In this document: positions 33,303 to 43,662 of the stretch, in pieces
Numbering within the stretch: the first letter of the stretch is position 1
How the letters are laid out: the number at the start of each line of letters is the position of its first letter
Assembly: GCA_964036295.1 (NCBI GenBank)
Contig: OZ038463.1
Span: 2,852,001-2,916,000 of the forward strand
Length of the DNA: 64,000 nucleotides
Direction of reading: 5' to 3'
DNA from: Plumapathes pennacea
Taxonomy: Eukaryota > Cnidaria > Anthozoa > Antipatharia > Myriopathidae
The notes under the pieces: model-generated
Database searches by the model: none
Told to the model about the DNA's origin: nothing
The model's input: only the letters and a program-made list of their open reading frames with translations
Made by a program: the position numbers and the translations under genes

Positions 33303-34687
33303 AAGTTTTGTTTGCTGGATTTCGTGCAAACCCGAAGAAAAAGCAACAGAGCTTCCTGGAGGTTGTGGTATTAAAAAGTGTCATTCATGTGGTGATTACA
33401 CAGTCCGGCTGCCTGATTGTTGTTTATTGAGGCTATGTTTAAAAGCTGGAACCGGGAACCCGAGAACCCGGGAACCGGGAACGGGGAACCGGGAACCGGG
33501 AACCGGGAATCTGAGAACCGGGCACCTGAGAACCGGGAATCGGGAATCGGGAACGTGGAAACGGGAATCGGTATCTGGGAACGAGAAGTCGGGAACCAGG
33601 AATCTGGGAAACAGAACCTTGGAATTGGAAAGGGAACGCAGAAATTAGGAACAAAACAAATTACAAGAAGTAAGAATCGTTTTCACTTAATGAAGAAAAT
33701 TTATGATTTGTCTGTTTATCCGCCGGTTACAGTTGTTTACGACTAAAATGGAATAATTGGTAGCACACTTGCAGGGAAATTTCTCTACAACAAAACCGGA
33801 TAATTTCAAATATTCTATAGAATTTTTAAAAAATAAAGCAAATAAATGCAATAGGGCCCTACAATTGTACAGATTATGCTAAATTCTAGCCTTATCCTCT
33901 GTTTGTGCTCCTGCAGCAATATACTAAACCTAATATTTATGCTTTTTCTGTTTTATTTTCCGGTTACAGTTGTTCAACAATGAGTGAAAAGGAAATACTT
34001 TGCTGATTTGCCAAGGCAGCACAAATTGGAATTAATGTTGACCACAACAAAACCGGAAAATTACAAAATTTCTATGGCATTTTTGTACTGCAACAGCCAT
34101 AAGATTTGTTAATCGAAAGCTTAAACAGCCAACAGTAACGTGCACCACGCGATGATGAAACGAAGGACAGGCATAATGAGCGGTCACTGGCTTCTAATGC
34201 ACTCATTAATCACGTGATTTGGTCTGATTGGTCAGTAGGCGAAAATCTAACCTGATTGGCCAGCTGGCAACAATGACGCTGGCCACCAGATATTCTCTTT
34301 TCTTGTGGGGACGGGTTTTTAAACCATTTTACTCATTAACAACTGTAACTTGCGGATAAATCAGACAAATTATAGGTTTCTTTATCAGGCGAAAACCGAG
34401 AAAAAAATCTGCAAAAATCCAGTAATTTGGTTTTGTTCTGATTAAATTCCCAATTTTTGCGTTCCCCTTTCCAGATTCGGTTCCCAGTTCCCCGTTCCTG
34501 ATTCCCGATTCCCGGTTCCTGGTTTTAAACAGCCGTTTATTGATACAGTCTGTCAATAAGTTTCCAAAATTGCCAAAATGGGGATGATAGCCATGGTAAC
34601 TGTCATTATTTACAGCATCTGATTGGTTGAACGTATTTCTTGTGTGCTACTTGTTACTCCCTAAGACGCTTAGTTAGGATGATCGTC
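33303..34687 (+). repeat. Promoter-proximal direct repeat, copy 2, split by an insertion
   Basis: 33303-33430 and 34544-34687 together match 31773-32044 base for base in order and length (128 + 144 = 272). The split is at the 8-bp duplication TTTATTGA. This is the 5' part of a second copy of the Ly6-8 gene unit. Confidence 0.85.
33431..34535. mobile_element. hAT-like non-autonomous foldback transposon, 1.1 kb
   Basis: The insertion is flanked by an 8-bp target duplication TTTATTGA (33423-33430 and 34536-34543). The empty site is preserved at 31893-31900. The ends are inverted: GGCTATGTTTAAAAG at the left, and CGGCTGTTTAAAACC on the complement of the right. Both continue into GGAACCGGGAA satellite units and then an inverted GATTTGTCTGTTTATCCGC / TTACAGTTGTTWACGA block. 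The left satellite is longer (about 33455-33640). No transposase is encoded. An 8-bp duplication suits hAT, but the superfamily is not proven. Confidence 0.8.
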
Positions 34688-34938
34688 GGTAGGCACTACG
34701 GCTCAAAAGTACGGTCAAGAAATTAGCATATTTTGATTCGAAACAAGTCCCTCACGGTCATGTGCCGACGAAAACCGACTCCGAGCGGACGTGGTGACAC
34801 TTATCAACGTGGTCTGTGAACAATTCACTTGGCCGTCGATATTTGTTTACAGAAAGAGGAACTTTGTGTAACGGTGTTGCAAAGGAGAGCGAAGTGTATT
34901 GGACTAATTTGCGAGTTTATAACGTAATGCAACGTAAG

Positions 34939-35253
34939 CGTCCTTTTGAGTGTTGTGATCTCTGCCATCCTCGAGACCTTCGAACTCGTTCACACGGCTC
35001 AAAGGGACTTACATCTCCAACACGTAAGGCGGACTGACCGAAGCAAATGAAGTCCCTCGTGGTAAACTATGACGCTGACTGCTTGATATATATTAAAGGG
35101 GAAAACGTGTAACAACTAAACACAAGAGTGAAATTTAATGGAACCAATCGCAAGTTTATTATTTTACTCTAAGTGTAGTCCTTTTGAGTGTTGTGATCTC
35201 TGCCACCCGCGACCTTCGAACTCGTTCACGCGGCTCAAAGGGACTTACATCTC
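34939..35253 (+). repeat. Direct repeat pair of about 78 bp
   Basis: 34939-35015 and 35176-35253 share GTCCTTTTGAGTGTTGTGATC and GGCTCAAAGGGACTTACATC blocks with few changes. One copy can be read as a short Cys/His-containing peptide, but this is not maintained in the other. Confidence 0.75.
35040..35065 (+). pseudogene. Remnant of a group C signal-peptide exon
   Basis: GACCGAAGCAAATGAAGTCCCT resembles the Ly6-8 start context GACCGTGCCAAATCATGAAGTCCCT. It breaks off after four or five codons. It follows copy 2 of the promoter repeat, which supports a dead paralogue, but the match is short. Confidence 0.4.
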
Positions 35254-35624
35254 AAAAACGCCGTCGCTGTACACAGGTTGGTAACAATGTTAAAACTATT
35301 AAATCAGCCCCGTTGTCGGCTCCACAGTACAAAATAAAATGTAATGTCTAATATATGACGAATACTATCCATGTTCGTATCAGTACATACAGTAAAAATA
35401 AAGTGAACATAAATACATAATAATACGGTCTTCCGGCTTTATATTTCTCAACCTGCGTCCTTGCAGGGGTTGTGATCTATACTTGCCTTCGTAGCTGCTG
35501 GCCGTCTTTCACACGCACCAGCTGTACCGGAAGTGGGTAAGGTAGACTACTTTGTCAATTATTGACTAATGAGGGACCTGGGAAAGCTGGGAAAGCTTTC
35601 GCGGGCTTTTCGAAAGACGGCACA

Positions 35625-35933
35625 ATGGTGGACGAAGGATGGATTTCCGTGTCTTCCATTGAAGAAGCGAAAGAAAAAATTGATGGCTACGAAACTGCAA
35701 CGACTACCAGGTTTTGCTGTGTCCGCGCTGCCAGAGACTTCGGACGAACCGGTAAAAAGTTGGATTTTTTAAAAGCACGAAAAGATACATTAGTTAAGTC
35801 ACATTAATTCTTCGGCGTTTGGCTGCGCCTGATTTGGGCCTTGATATCCCCTTTTAGTGGAGAATATAAATAAGCTTATACCAATAATTATTAAAGACTA
35901 TTTATCCAAGTTGTTTGACAAGGGAAAGGAGGC

Positions 35934-35964
<31 letters not shown>

Positions 35965-37780
35965 GCAATTTCAAAGTAGGCACCAGATACATAAATCCCC
36001 AAAACTGTCAACCCACATAGACATCTTTTAACTACATTATTGACCTGACACATAGATCCCTCTGCAAAAACTCACAAAGTTCTATGGAAAGATGGACATA
36101 TTCCATTTTCTGGAGTGCCATTCTTTGTTCTTGGTGAGAAGCTGTGAGAATGCCACCATGGTAAGGACAGGAACATAGGGGCAAAGGAGAAATACCAGCA
36201 GAATTTGAAGGAGGTAACAAATTACATATTACATTTCTTTGTTTCCCAAAATGAAGAAATAATAATTATTCATTATTTATTATTTATATTTATTATTACA
36301 ATAATTGCTTGTTGGTATAGACATTCACAAGCTAGGTTTTTAAGAATTCTATTTATGGCTGAAGTTAACAGTAGTATTAATTGGCATGCCAAAACAAATT
36401 CATTTATTTTCACAACAACTATATAGGTAATTATTGTATCATACAATTTATGAGAAGTTTTAGATAATGAACTGCACTGTTTACAGAATGGATCTGGCGA
36501 CCATGGTTATGTCAAAAAAAAAAGAAGCTTGTGCAGAACACCAAAAAGTTGGATTGTCCAGCACAAATCTACATGAGAGAAGTAATATTTTTCCCAGAGT
36601 ACAAGGTCAGAAACTGTGTTACTTTGACCATTTAGTAATGCAATAGCTGTAGTGCAGTGCTATCTGCTTATTAACACTTTTCATCAATGGTCTAGAAAGG
36701 ATGTGCTTGTTTAGGAGAGGTCATGTGATAGATAATCTCTTCCAATTTTCAACATATGCAAACTATATCCACTGAAACTTTTAAACTCATGTAAGAATAT
36801 CCCTTTGCTTAAAAAAGACTGATCTGATCTAACATCTGCTTTTGTCATTGGTGATGTACAGTATTTTCATGTTTTACAATGGCTAATTCCCTTTGTTGTT
36901 TATAATAATTATAGTTATTTTTGATATTAGATCTCAGAAGACAGTGAAAGGAAGCGAAAATCCAGTTCAACAAGAATAAGAACTGCCATAAAAGAAGGTG
37001 CTGGTATTTCAAGTGAGCGTAGAATTTATGTCCACTTTCCAGATATAGGCAGCCACAAAAACCACATCCTTGGGGAGGTTAGTGTATTTAAGTTACTTTG
37101 AAATAATCACAGCTTCCTGTATACATGTATGTTGCTTTAATGCAGTAATCAATCTTGGAGATTGAAAATATTCAAAAAATTCGAATATTTATGCCAATTA
37201 TCCCTTGATATTTGTTACCACTTCATAGACTTTTCCGCATTTGGTTAACCTACAAAAATAAGAAAATAATATTAGCTCCATAGCTAACTCTCTAGCTATA
37301 CTCTGTAGCTAGAGTACTTATATGTTGTTTGAAAAATTTAATGAAACTGAAATCTGCTTTTGTAGAGTATATAAACACCCCGAGTCATTCATTTTGAATG
37401 TAATATGAGATACTGAACAGAAATTAAGTGGTTCACTAGCCACTGGAAAACCATCATTTATGCTACGCTGCATGTGGGCCAGCAACTTACATGCATCACT
37501 AAACTGCAAGGACCAGTAAAAATATGAAAGATGAGTGGGAGCATTGCAATCAAGACTGTAATAGTGATACTCTGTTATCATCTTCTCTATTATAGGCAAG
37601 TGGTATACAACAACAAATGGACCCCAAGGTTGCCGAGAAAATCCAATATCTAGTGGGGAAAGGTATTCATAAAGTCAGCGAAATGAGGCGCCACCTTAGA
37701 GAGTACTTGGGCAACGACTTATTCTGTGGCCAAGAATTACCACCCTCTTACAATCGCAGACACGTCAACCCTCCCGCATT
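35625..37780 (+). pseudogene. Broken multi-exon gene, CaRF-like / transposase-associated family
   Basis: Exons at 35625-35751, 36056-36213, 36488-36605, 36931-37077 and 37596-about 37770 have good splice sites. They read in order DEGWISVSSIEEAK, ATTTRFCC, KVLWKDGHIPFSG, ECHHGKDRN, KKLDCPAQIYMREV, SEDSERKRK, ERRIYVHFP, HKNHILGE, MDPKVAEKI and ELPPSYNRRH. This order resembles the N-terminal half of proteins often annotated in cnidarians as calcium-responsive transcription factor-like, some of which carry MULE-type transposase domains. That link is from memory. Three defects are visible: an in-frame TGA at 36145-36147 just before ECHHG, a frame change at the A10 run in exon 3, and loss of homology after RRHVNP where TCACGCAT-rich repeat sequence begins. 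Confidence 0.6.
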
Positions 37781-37870
37781 ATGCGTGAGTCTCACGCATT
37801 TGAACCTCGTCTCACGCTCTCACGCATAGCCACACCAATCTCACGCATACGCGCCATTTCTCACGGATCC
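37771..37870. repeat. TCTCACGCAT-rich repeat
   Basis: Five or more TCACGCAT words occur within 100 bp, starting exactly where the CaRF-like gene loses homology. It probably marks the insertion or deletion that truncated it. Confidence 0.5.
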
Positions 37871-38239
37871 CGTAACATTTCGAAATCTACTGTCTCACAA
37901 GATCCTAAAAAATGCATAAATTTATCGATGTGATAATTTCCTTAGTGATTCTCATGCATTGACATTCACCAGTCAAACAATTGCTTAATTTTTTTGTAAC
38001 ATCGCGTTCACGTGCTTTGTCTGGCCATCAGCACAAAAAGGGTTTTTCGCACGTGCACGACTATATTTAGACATACGCCAGACAGTCCTTGCAGTTTTGC
38101 ACAAGAAAAATTATTGCATGTGGAGCCCCGCATTGGTACGATCACACAGATTTTCGACTTTAATCGTATGCTCCATTGTAAGTTTGGAGCGACACAGCCG
38201 ATCAGGTGGCTTACATCCCTCTTCAAGAATGACAGCAAC

Positions 38240-38400
38240 AAGAAATGAATATTTTAAAAATACTCAGAAGAGGTTCATTCGAGTTTCTGTGTGGCGATGG
38301 AACGCGTTGAAGAAAGAAGTATCACGAAGCATAATAACAAAAGATTTTGCTCTTCCAGAGCCGTATAGGTGGCATTCAGGTATGCTTAAAATGCATCCTT
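38240..38400 (+). other. Possible 3' remnant of a LINE reverse-transcriptase frame
   Basis: One frame contains FIRVSVWRWNALKKEV, which resembles the R-x-S-x-x-x-WN-x-L motif at the C-terminus of many non-LTR retrotransposon ORF2 proteins. No reverse-transcriptase core is seen upstream. This is weak evidence. Confidence 0.25.
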
Positions 38401-38406
38401 AACTAA

Positions 38407-38625
38407 AGGTGGTGTTACACTGGTCGATTTGCAACGATATGATGTTGCGCTAAAAATCTTTCAGGTGTAACACCCCATTGCGAGCGATTTTTCACGATGT
38501 TTTCAGTGCTTCAACGCGTTGCAAGTTTTTGAAAGCGATTCAAAAACTTGCAACGCCGTTGCGCAAATTTAGAGCAAATTGGCGTTGCAAATCGTCGTTG
38601 CAAATCGACCAGTGTAACACCACCT
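38407..38625. mobile_element. PIF/Harbinger-like MITE, 219 bp
   Basis: Terminal inverted repeats of about 30 bp begin AGGTGGTGTTACACTGGTCG on both strands. The flanks on both sides are TAA (38404-38406 and 38626-38628), the TWA target duplication typical of PIF/Harbinger elements. No open frame lies inside. Confidence 0.8.
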
Positions 38626-38731
38626 TAACGATCTGTTGACAGGTAGCTTCCGGCGACAGGTAGCTTTCGTTTAAATATCTCGGGAAAAAAATAGGTATCC
38701 AAATTCAAATTTTCAGAAACACAAGGTGACT

Positions 38732-38842
38732 GAGGCCGCCTGTTGCGACTCTGATCTGTGTAACTCTGGAGCCGCCCCGTCCTTCAGCGTTTTGTTTGTC
38801 TCTCTGTGCTCCCTGTTCGCTGTGTTCTCGGTCTTCAAGTGA
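38732..38842 (+). pseudogene. 3' end of a group C Ly6 gene (orphan exon fragment)
   Basis: The frame reads EAACCDSDLCNSGAAPSF, then VLFVSLCSLFAV and a VFK stop, closely matching the Ly6-8 C-terminus. The 3' UTR after it (to about 38950) is also homologous to that of Ly6-8. The 5' two thirds of the domain exon is missing. It is probably the far end of the copy whose promoter lies at 33303-34687. Confidence 0.8.
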
Positions 38843-39440
38843 CAAGTGCCAACAGGAGGAGAGAAAACCAGAACTTCTTTTTGCGTATGGGACTTTTATG
38901 GGACATTCTTTTATTGACACTCTTACACATGCATGACTTTTTGATGTTTGTTTGACGTTGGTTTTGATAGAGATTGACCTAAGTTTTGCGCTTTCTTCTG
39001 GGAAGCTCTGGTATAAGGGCAAGAGAGAGTTTTTTTCGTTCGAATCATACACGAAATGTGTTTTGCCAGATGTCACGTGATATGTCGGTGTTGCATGAGA
39101 CGCATGAGTTGAGGAGTTGATGACAGGTCGCGACAGGGCGCTATTTTGATCGAAGTTGTATTTGAGCGCAGAAGAAGAACAGAAATCAAAAAAGGACAAC
39201 GAATTCGGAAAGATATATTGAAAATAGATCACAACACAGAAAAAAACAAAGTTCTTTTTGGAAACATTTTAACCGGAACGTGACAACTAACCATTGAACT
39301 TGGCAGTATTTGAGTAGTTGCAGAAATTAGTGAGGCAAGAGCTTAAGATTTTGCTTTGATTTTGGGAAAGATTTAGGCTTCCTTTGAGGTTTACAAACAA
39401 AACAATATGATCGACAATTTGACGACTGTTGTGCTCATAC

Positions 39441-39514
39441 TAGCCTGATTATCAGACGGTCGGAGATAAGAGGGAGAGTAACAAACGATCTCCGACCGTC
39501 TGATAATCAGGCTA
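39441..39514. mobile_element. Short perfect hairpin
   Basis: TAGCCTGATTATCAGACGGT and its inverse bound a 20-bp loop; the arms are 27 bp without mismatch. It looks like a very short MITE or a structured site. Confidence 0.65.
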
Positions 39515-39924
39515 TGCTCCTACTAGTTTGAGAAGAATTGAGGTAGATTAGAGAGAAAGAGCCTTGAGACCTGAAGTGCAAACTGTGTATCGCTTGAAAT
39601 AAAGTGATTTTAAAAGAGTTTTCTGATCGTTTGGTACCTCACACGTCACAGCACACGTCACCCCTTGGAATTCCACTCTCTTCCACTTTTAACACCTGTA
39701 GAACTTCCCAACTCATTTCATATAAATTCATCACAAGCAAAGTTCACACCTATAGATCTCTGATTTTATGCTATGAGTGTTGCCAATGGCCGCTGTCACA
39801 CATACTTTGATGAAAGTGGCTTATACCTCATTTTATACTCACTAGAATACGACTGGATATTTATTTATTATTTTTTATATACAATCAAAGAATCTGGCCC
39901 CAGTTCTCTATGTCAGGGCACTTT

Positions 39925-40120
39925 TCACTCGAAGATCCGATACAGCAACCAGGGAGCACAGAGAGACAAGCAAAAGCAGAAAAAAAATTTAAAATATACC
40001 AAAGTTAAACAACTAGAGTTGTTTCTTAGATTTGAGATGCAGAAAAAAGGAAGTCCTTGTTTTCTCTCCTCATGTTGGTACTTGTCACTTGAAGATCAGG
40101 ATACAGCGGCCAGGGAGCAC
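39925..40120 (-). pseudogene. Two tandem copies of the Ly6-9 3' terminus
   Basis: Stop-codon-equivalent positions are at 39925 and 40085, against the true stop at 40257, giving spacings of 160 and 172 bp. Each copy repeats the LVSLCSL codons, the ACTTGTCACTT junction and a 3' UTR block containing AAATATACC and GAGTTGTTTCTT. Their reading frames are damaged near the end. They lie downstream of Ly6-9 and may alter its 3' processing. Confidence 0.75.
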
Positions 40121-40256
40121 AGAGAGACGAGCAAAGGCAGAAAGAGCCAAAATATACCTAAGTTAAACAACGAGAGTTGTTTCTTTGTTTTGAGATGCAA
40201 AAAAAAAAAAAAAAAAAAAGAAAAAGTTCTGGTTTTCTCTCTCCTGTTGGCACTTG

Positions 40257-43200
40257 TCACTTCAAGACCGGGATAACAGTGAACAGGCCGGAGCACAGAC
40301 AGACTAGTAAAACGCTGACGGACGGGGCGGCTCCAGAGTTGCACAGATCAGTGTCGCAACAAGCGGCCTCACATACAACGTCGTTATTCCCCGTAGCCGC
40401 TTTTCTCTGCTCGCAGCCTTTCTTGGCATCTTCGCATCCTGCTTCGTTGGCGCAGCCTGAGCGTGTGATGGTCTCCTTGCCGTTGGTTTTCAGATAGATC
40501 TTCCCGCATTTGTCGAGGTCTGGCGGACATGTTTGTTTTTCTCCCTGAAAGTTTCCACAATCGTTGCAATGGTAGCAGTCGAGCAACAAAGCTGAAACGA
40601 ATAGAGTACACAAGTTCAGGTTGACGAGTCGCATTCGAATGAATAGTCCGACGAGTCGTAACGCGAAACGCAGGATAACGCGTGATCACGTGAAATTTCA
40701 TGGTATGTTTTATAAATGCGTGGTCGTGAACTTACGGTTTCGTCAGAGGCTTGTGGTTCAACGACTTCTGCCTCAACGACTTATGATTTAACGGTTCAAC
40801 GTCCTAAGGCTCGACGAAGGGCTAACGTTCGAAACTTCAGTTTGGAATTCTTTAATGGCGCTGAGTCCCTTTCACACATTGTCTCCTAGATCAGTACAGG
40901 TCCACGCCGCCGTACTCAGTCCGAATCTCTCTCTCCCAAGTACTAGCTTCACAAAAGTTCAATAATATTGTAACGCGACCGGGGGACTCAACGAGTAGGC
41001 TTTTGTCAACAAGACTTGGCTTTATTGCGTTCCTCACAGTAGCTCGGATACTCACAAAATCAACGTTCTAAGTTACAAGTACTGCCTTATATTTACTACT
41101 GTTGCACAATCTATATACGTCATTGAGTATTTGGAAATATGCCTAAACAAGGGGACATCAGGTGAGCGTCTCAGCTAGAGTCAGTTCGTCACACGATAGT
41201 TGATTGAGCAATGTTTGTCACAATATGTACACTACCACGATATCGATAATTGCATCTCTGCATAGCAAAAATACCACTCTTAGCTCCTGTAAGCGGACAT
41301 CCTTGGGAAGCAGAAAGAGTGTGCGTAACTGGAAATGCCCGCTAATGAGAATCTCGTGTAAATAGAGACGGTTTGACGTAGAAGCGTCAGTAGAGTGTCC
41401 ACCCAAGGAGCTTCGACTCATGTATCTATAGTGTAATACCAGCTCTTAAGAGAACTAGCTTGACTGCGTCGGCGTGGCGGAAGACAAACTGATGTATCAA
41501 CTGTGTGTTGATGAGGGTACGGTATTCGCTCTGACGAAGAGCTAGCGCTCGAAACGTCAGCTATTGTCTCTTTCACGGCGTTCCATTACCCTCATCAACA
41601 CACAGTTGATACACCAGTTTGTCATGTAGTATTAATCGGGTTTGCTACAGGAATCAGCGAGATAATTTCGTGAAATGGCGCCACTGCTAAATAGAACAAA
41701 GCTCTAACGCCAGGAAAAGGAAAACAGAAGCAGTGGCAAATCTTTATTTAAAACTCTTCGTAATCCGTTGGTCTTTTCAGTGCTAATTTACGTTGGAATG
41801 ACATATTTTGGTTTTTATGCAGGATATTCGGATGAGTGGATTATGAGGAATTTAGTGTTTTCACACAACCATAGTTCTACGTCGATGCAGCGTCAAATTC
41901 TAACGTTTTCCAAACGTTGAAAAAAAATTTTTTTTTTTTGCGGGATATTTGGATGAGTGGAGGTGGGAGAAATCGGCGCACTCAGTACAACCACAATTCT
42001 ACGTTGAAGCAACGTCAAATTCTATCGTTTGTTAATCGTCGCAAAAATAACGTTGAAAAGACGTTGTATTCTGGTTGTCTGACGTCGCGATCGACCACGT
42101 TTCAACGAAATATCGCCGTTAACGTCGGGTGCCTGCTAGGAACTGTCTATTGACTTGTCAGGAATAAAGCCGCCACTAATACAGCTCGCTTGGGTATATA
42201 AAGATCCGCAAATGTCTTGACTGGTTAATTCTGCTGGAGTTGCAGGATTTGAGAGGCGCAGACGTGTCGATCAGTGCCATAAACCTGTTCCGTGCTGCGG
42301 CTTCCTTGCAAATTAAATGAGTAACAAGCCAAAGGAAATGTAGCAACAAGCCCCCAATAATGTAATTATTTCATTTTGGCACTTCAATAAACAAAGACGA
42401 CTGAATCTATTATCAACAGGACAATAACTGGATGAGCGGACTTTTAATGGCTGCTTTGATTCTATTACATCGGCCCGTACAGCAGAGTTTATATGAGACG
42501 ATCAATCACGTGACAAACTAAAAACAAAAACAAAAATCAAATAGAAAAACAAACTAAAGCAGTCAAACAGGGAAAAATAATACAAGAATTAAAGTAAATT
42601 TTATTCTATCTGATGGACTCATTGTTCAACTTTTCTCGCTCCTTGATTGGTTTATGAATAAATTGCAAAATTTCATTGGCTGACAGCTTAAGGTCAGACC
42701 TGATCAACACTTGCATATTAACTATGCAGTTCTGTGTTGGTATAATTTTCTTCTTTTGATTTTTCTTTAATTTGCGGGCAATTTTTATAATATAGAATCA
42801 AATTCTAATCTGCAGTAATTTATCTATAACGCTGCCACAATTTATCTATAACGCTGATCTGGAAAGTATAGGCTTACGTCACACAGTCGTCGCCGTTTTA
42901 ATTTGCATTAACTTCGTCAATTGGACGACGTAAATGTTGCTCCGATGATTCATGTGACGAATTCTTTTAAGATTATTAAAATAATCTCGTACCCTACATC
43001 CAGGCAACATATTGTCGGTTGTAATATTTCGTGTGCTTGACTGTGTATTTCATTCGATGCGTCGCGATCTCTGCTCCGACTAAACCGAACAATTATTTCA
43101 GACTAACGCGTGCTCAAGACGACTATTGAATTCTGATTTAGATGCCGTCGTACCGTCGAATTTAACTGCTAAAATTGAATTCGTCTCAATTAATTTTGAC

Positions 43201-43533
43201 GATTGTGCGACATATAAACAAGACCTAATAAATGCAAGCTCTTCTCATTAAAAATGTATTGAACCCAAACTGAAGTGATATTTGCGTAATACTATAGAAT
43301 GACCAGTCAGTAAACAAAAGCGATTTCGAACGTGATTCCGGTACAAATATGCGTTTCATTTATAAGTAAATGAAGCTGCAAATTCTAGCACAATCTGTGA
43401 AAGGCGCCAAGGAAAAGCTTTGTTGCCACATAACTACTGATTGGGTGGCAAAAAAAGAAGCAAATAGAAAGTACAGTATGTCCTTACCAGTTGGGAGAGC
43501 AACTAGGACAATAAGGAAGACAAGGCACATCAT
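40257..43533 (-). CDS. Ly6/uPAR GPI-anchored protein, group C (Ly6-9)
   Basis: The domain exon 40257-40591 joins in phase 1 to a signal exon 43488-43533 (MMCLVFLIVLVALPT, donor CTG/GTAAGG), giving 126 residues. The domain runs from LDCYHC to CCDTDLCN, with tail VLLVCLCSGLFTVIPVLK. The intron is about 2.9 kb and contains an LTR-like sequence and a hairpin with a hammerhead motif. An in-frame ATG at 40634 in the intron, just before the acceptor, would give MRLVNLNLCTLFVSA, itself a plausible signal peptide, so an intron-internal start is possible. Pairing with the distal signal exon is inferred from phase, length (46 nt as in Ly6-8 and Ly6-10) and similarity. Confidence 0.78.
40811..40845 (+). 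ncRNA. Degenerate Penelope-type hammerhead motif
   Basis: CTCGACGAAGGGCTAACGTTCGAAACTTCAG is the 41528-41563 motif with one insertion in the CTGACGA core and TTC instead of GTC at the cleavage position. It is probably inactive. Confidence 0.45.
40969..41193 (-). mobile_element. Possible solo LTR, 225 bp
   Basis: On the minus strand the segment starts TGTGACGAACTG and ends GTCGCGTTACA, giving TG...CA ends with a short imperfect inverted repeat. It contains CAATAAAGCCAAG, a polyadenylation-like signal near the 3' end. I could not find a matching 5-bp target duplication, so the boundaries or the assignment may be wrong. Confidence 0.4.
41483..41623. mobile_element. Hairpin with a hammerhead motif in its loop
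   Basis: The left arm begins GACAAACTGATGTATCAACT and runs to GATGAGGGTA. The right arm is its inverse with one mismatch, ending AGTTTGTC. Arms are about 38 bp. The loop of about 65 bp carries the small hammerhead-like sequence at 41528-41563. Confidence 0.8.
41528..41563 (+). ncRNA. Small hammerhead ribozyme variant, Penelope-type
   Basis: The core reads in order GCT, CTGACGA, a GAGC/GCTC stem II, GAAAC, GTC, AGC. CTGANGA and GAAA are the invariant hammerhead boxes. Stem I can form from GCT/AGC, stem III is reduced to about one pair, and GTC is the usual cleavage triplet. Such short variants are known from Penelope-like retroelements and can cleave as dimers. Activity here is inferred. Confidence 0.65.
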
Positions 43534-43662
43534 GACTTCGTACATCAGTCTTGAAGTTTGGTAAATATTCAGGCGTGCGCCTTTGCCCATATTTGGACAT
43601 GATTGATTACGTAACTGTGCTCTGCGTGACTCGACGTACTACGCAACTTTTGTGCAACTTTT

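Noticed and set aside
33417..33746. 109-residue open frame rich in Gly, Asn, Glu and Pro
   Set aside because: It is a reading of the GGAACCGGGA satellite in the left end of the foldback transposon; the opposite strand is equally open.
37771..37870. CRISPR-like array (TCACGCAT repeats)
   Set aside because: The units are 8-10 bp, irregularly spaced and in eukaryotic sequence; they lack the repeat-spacer pattern.
38097..38402. 101-residue frame as a host gene
   Set aside because: Only its end resembles a LINE C-terminus; the rest has no similarity I recognise and no splice support. Kept only as a weak transposon remnant.
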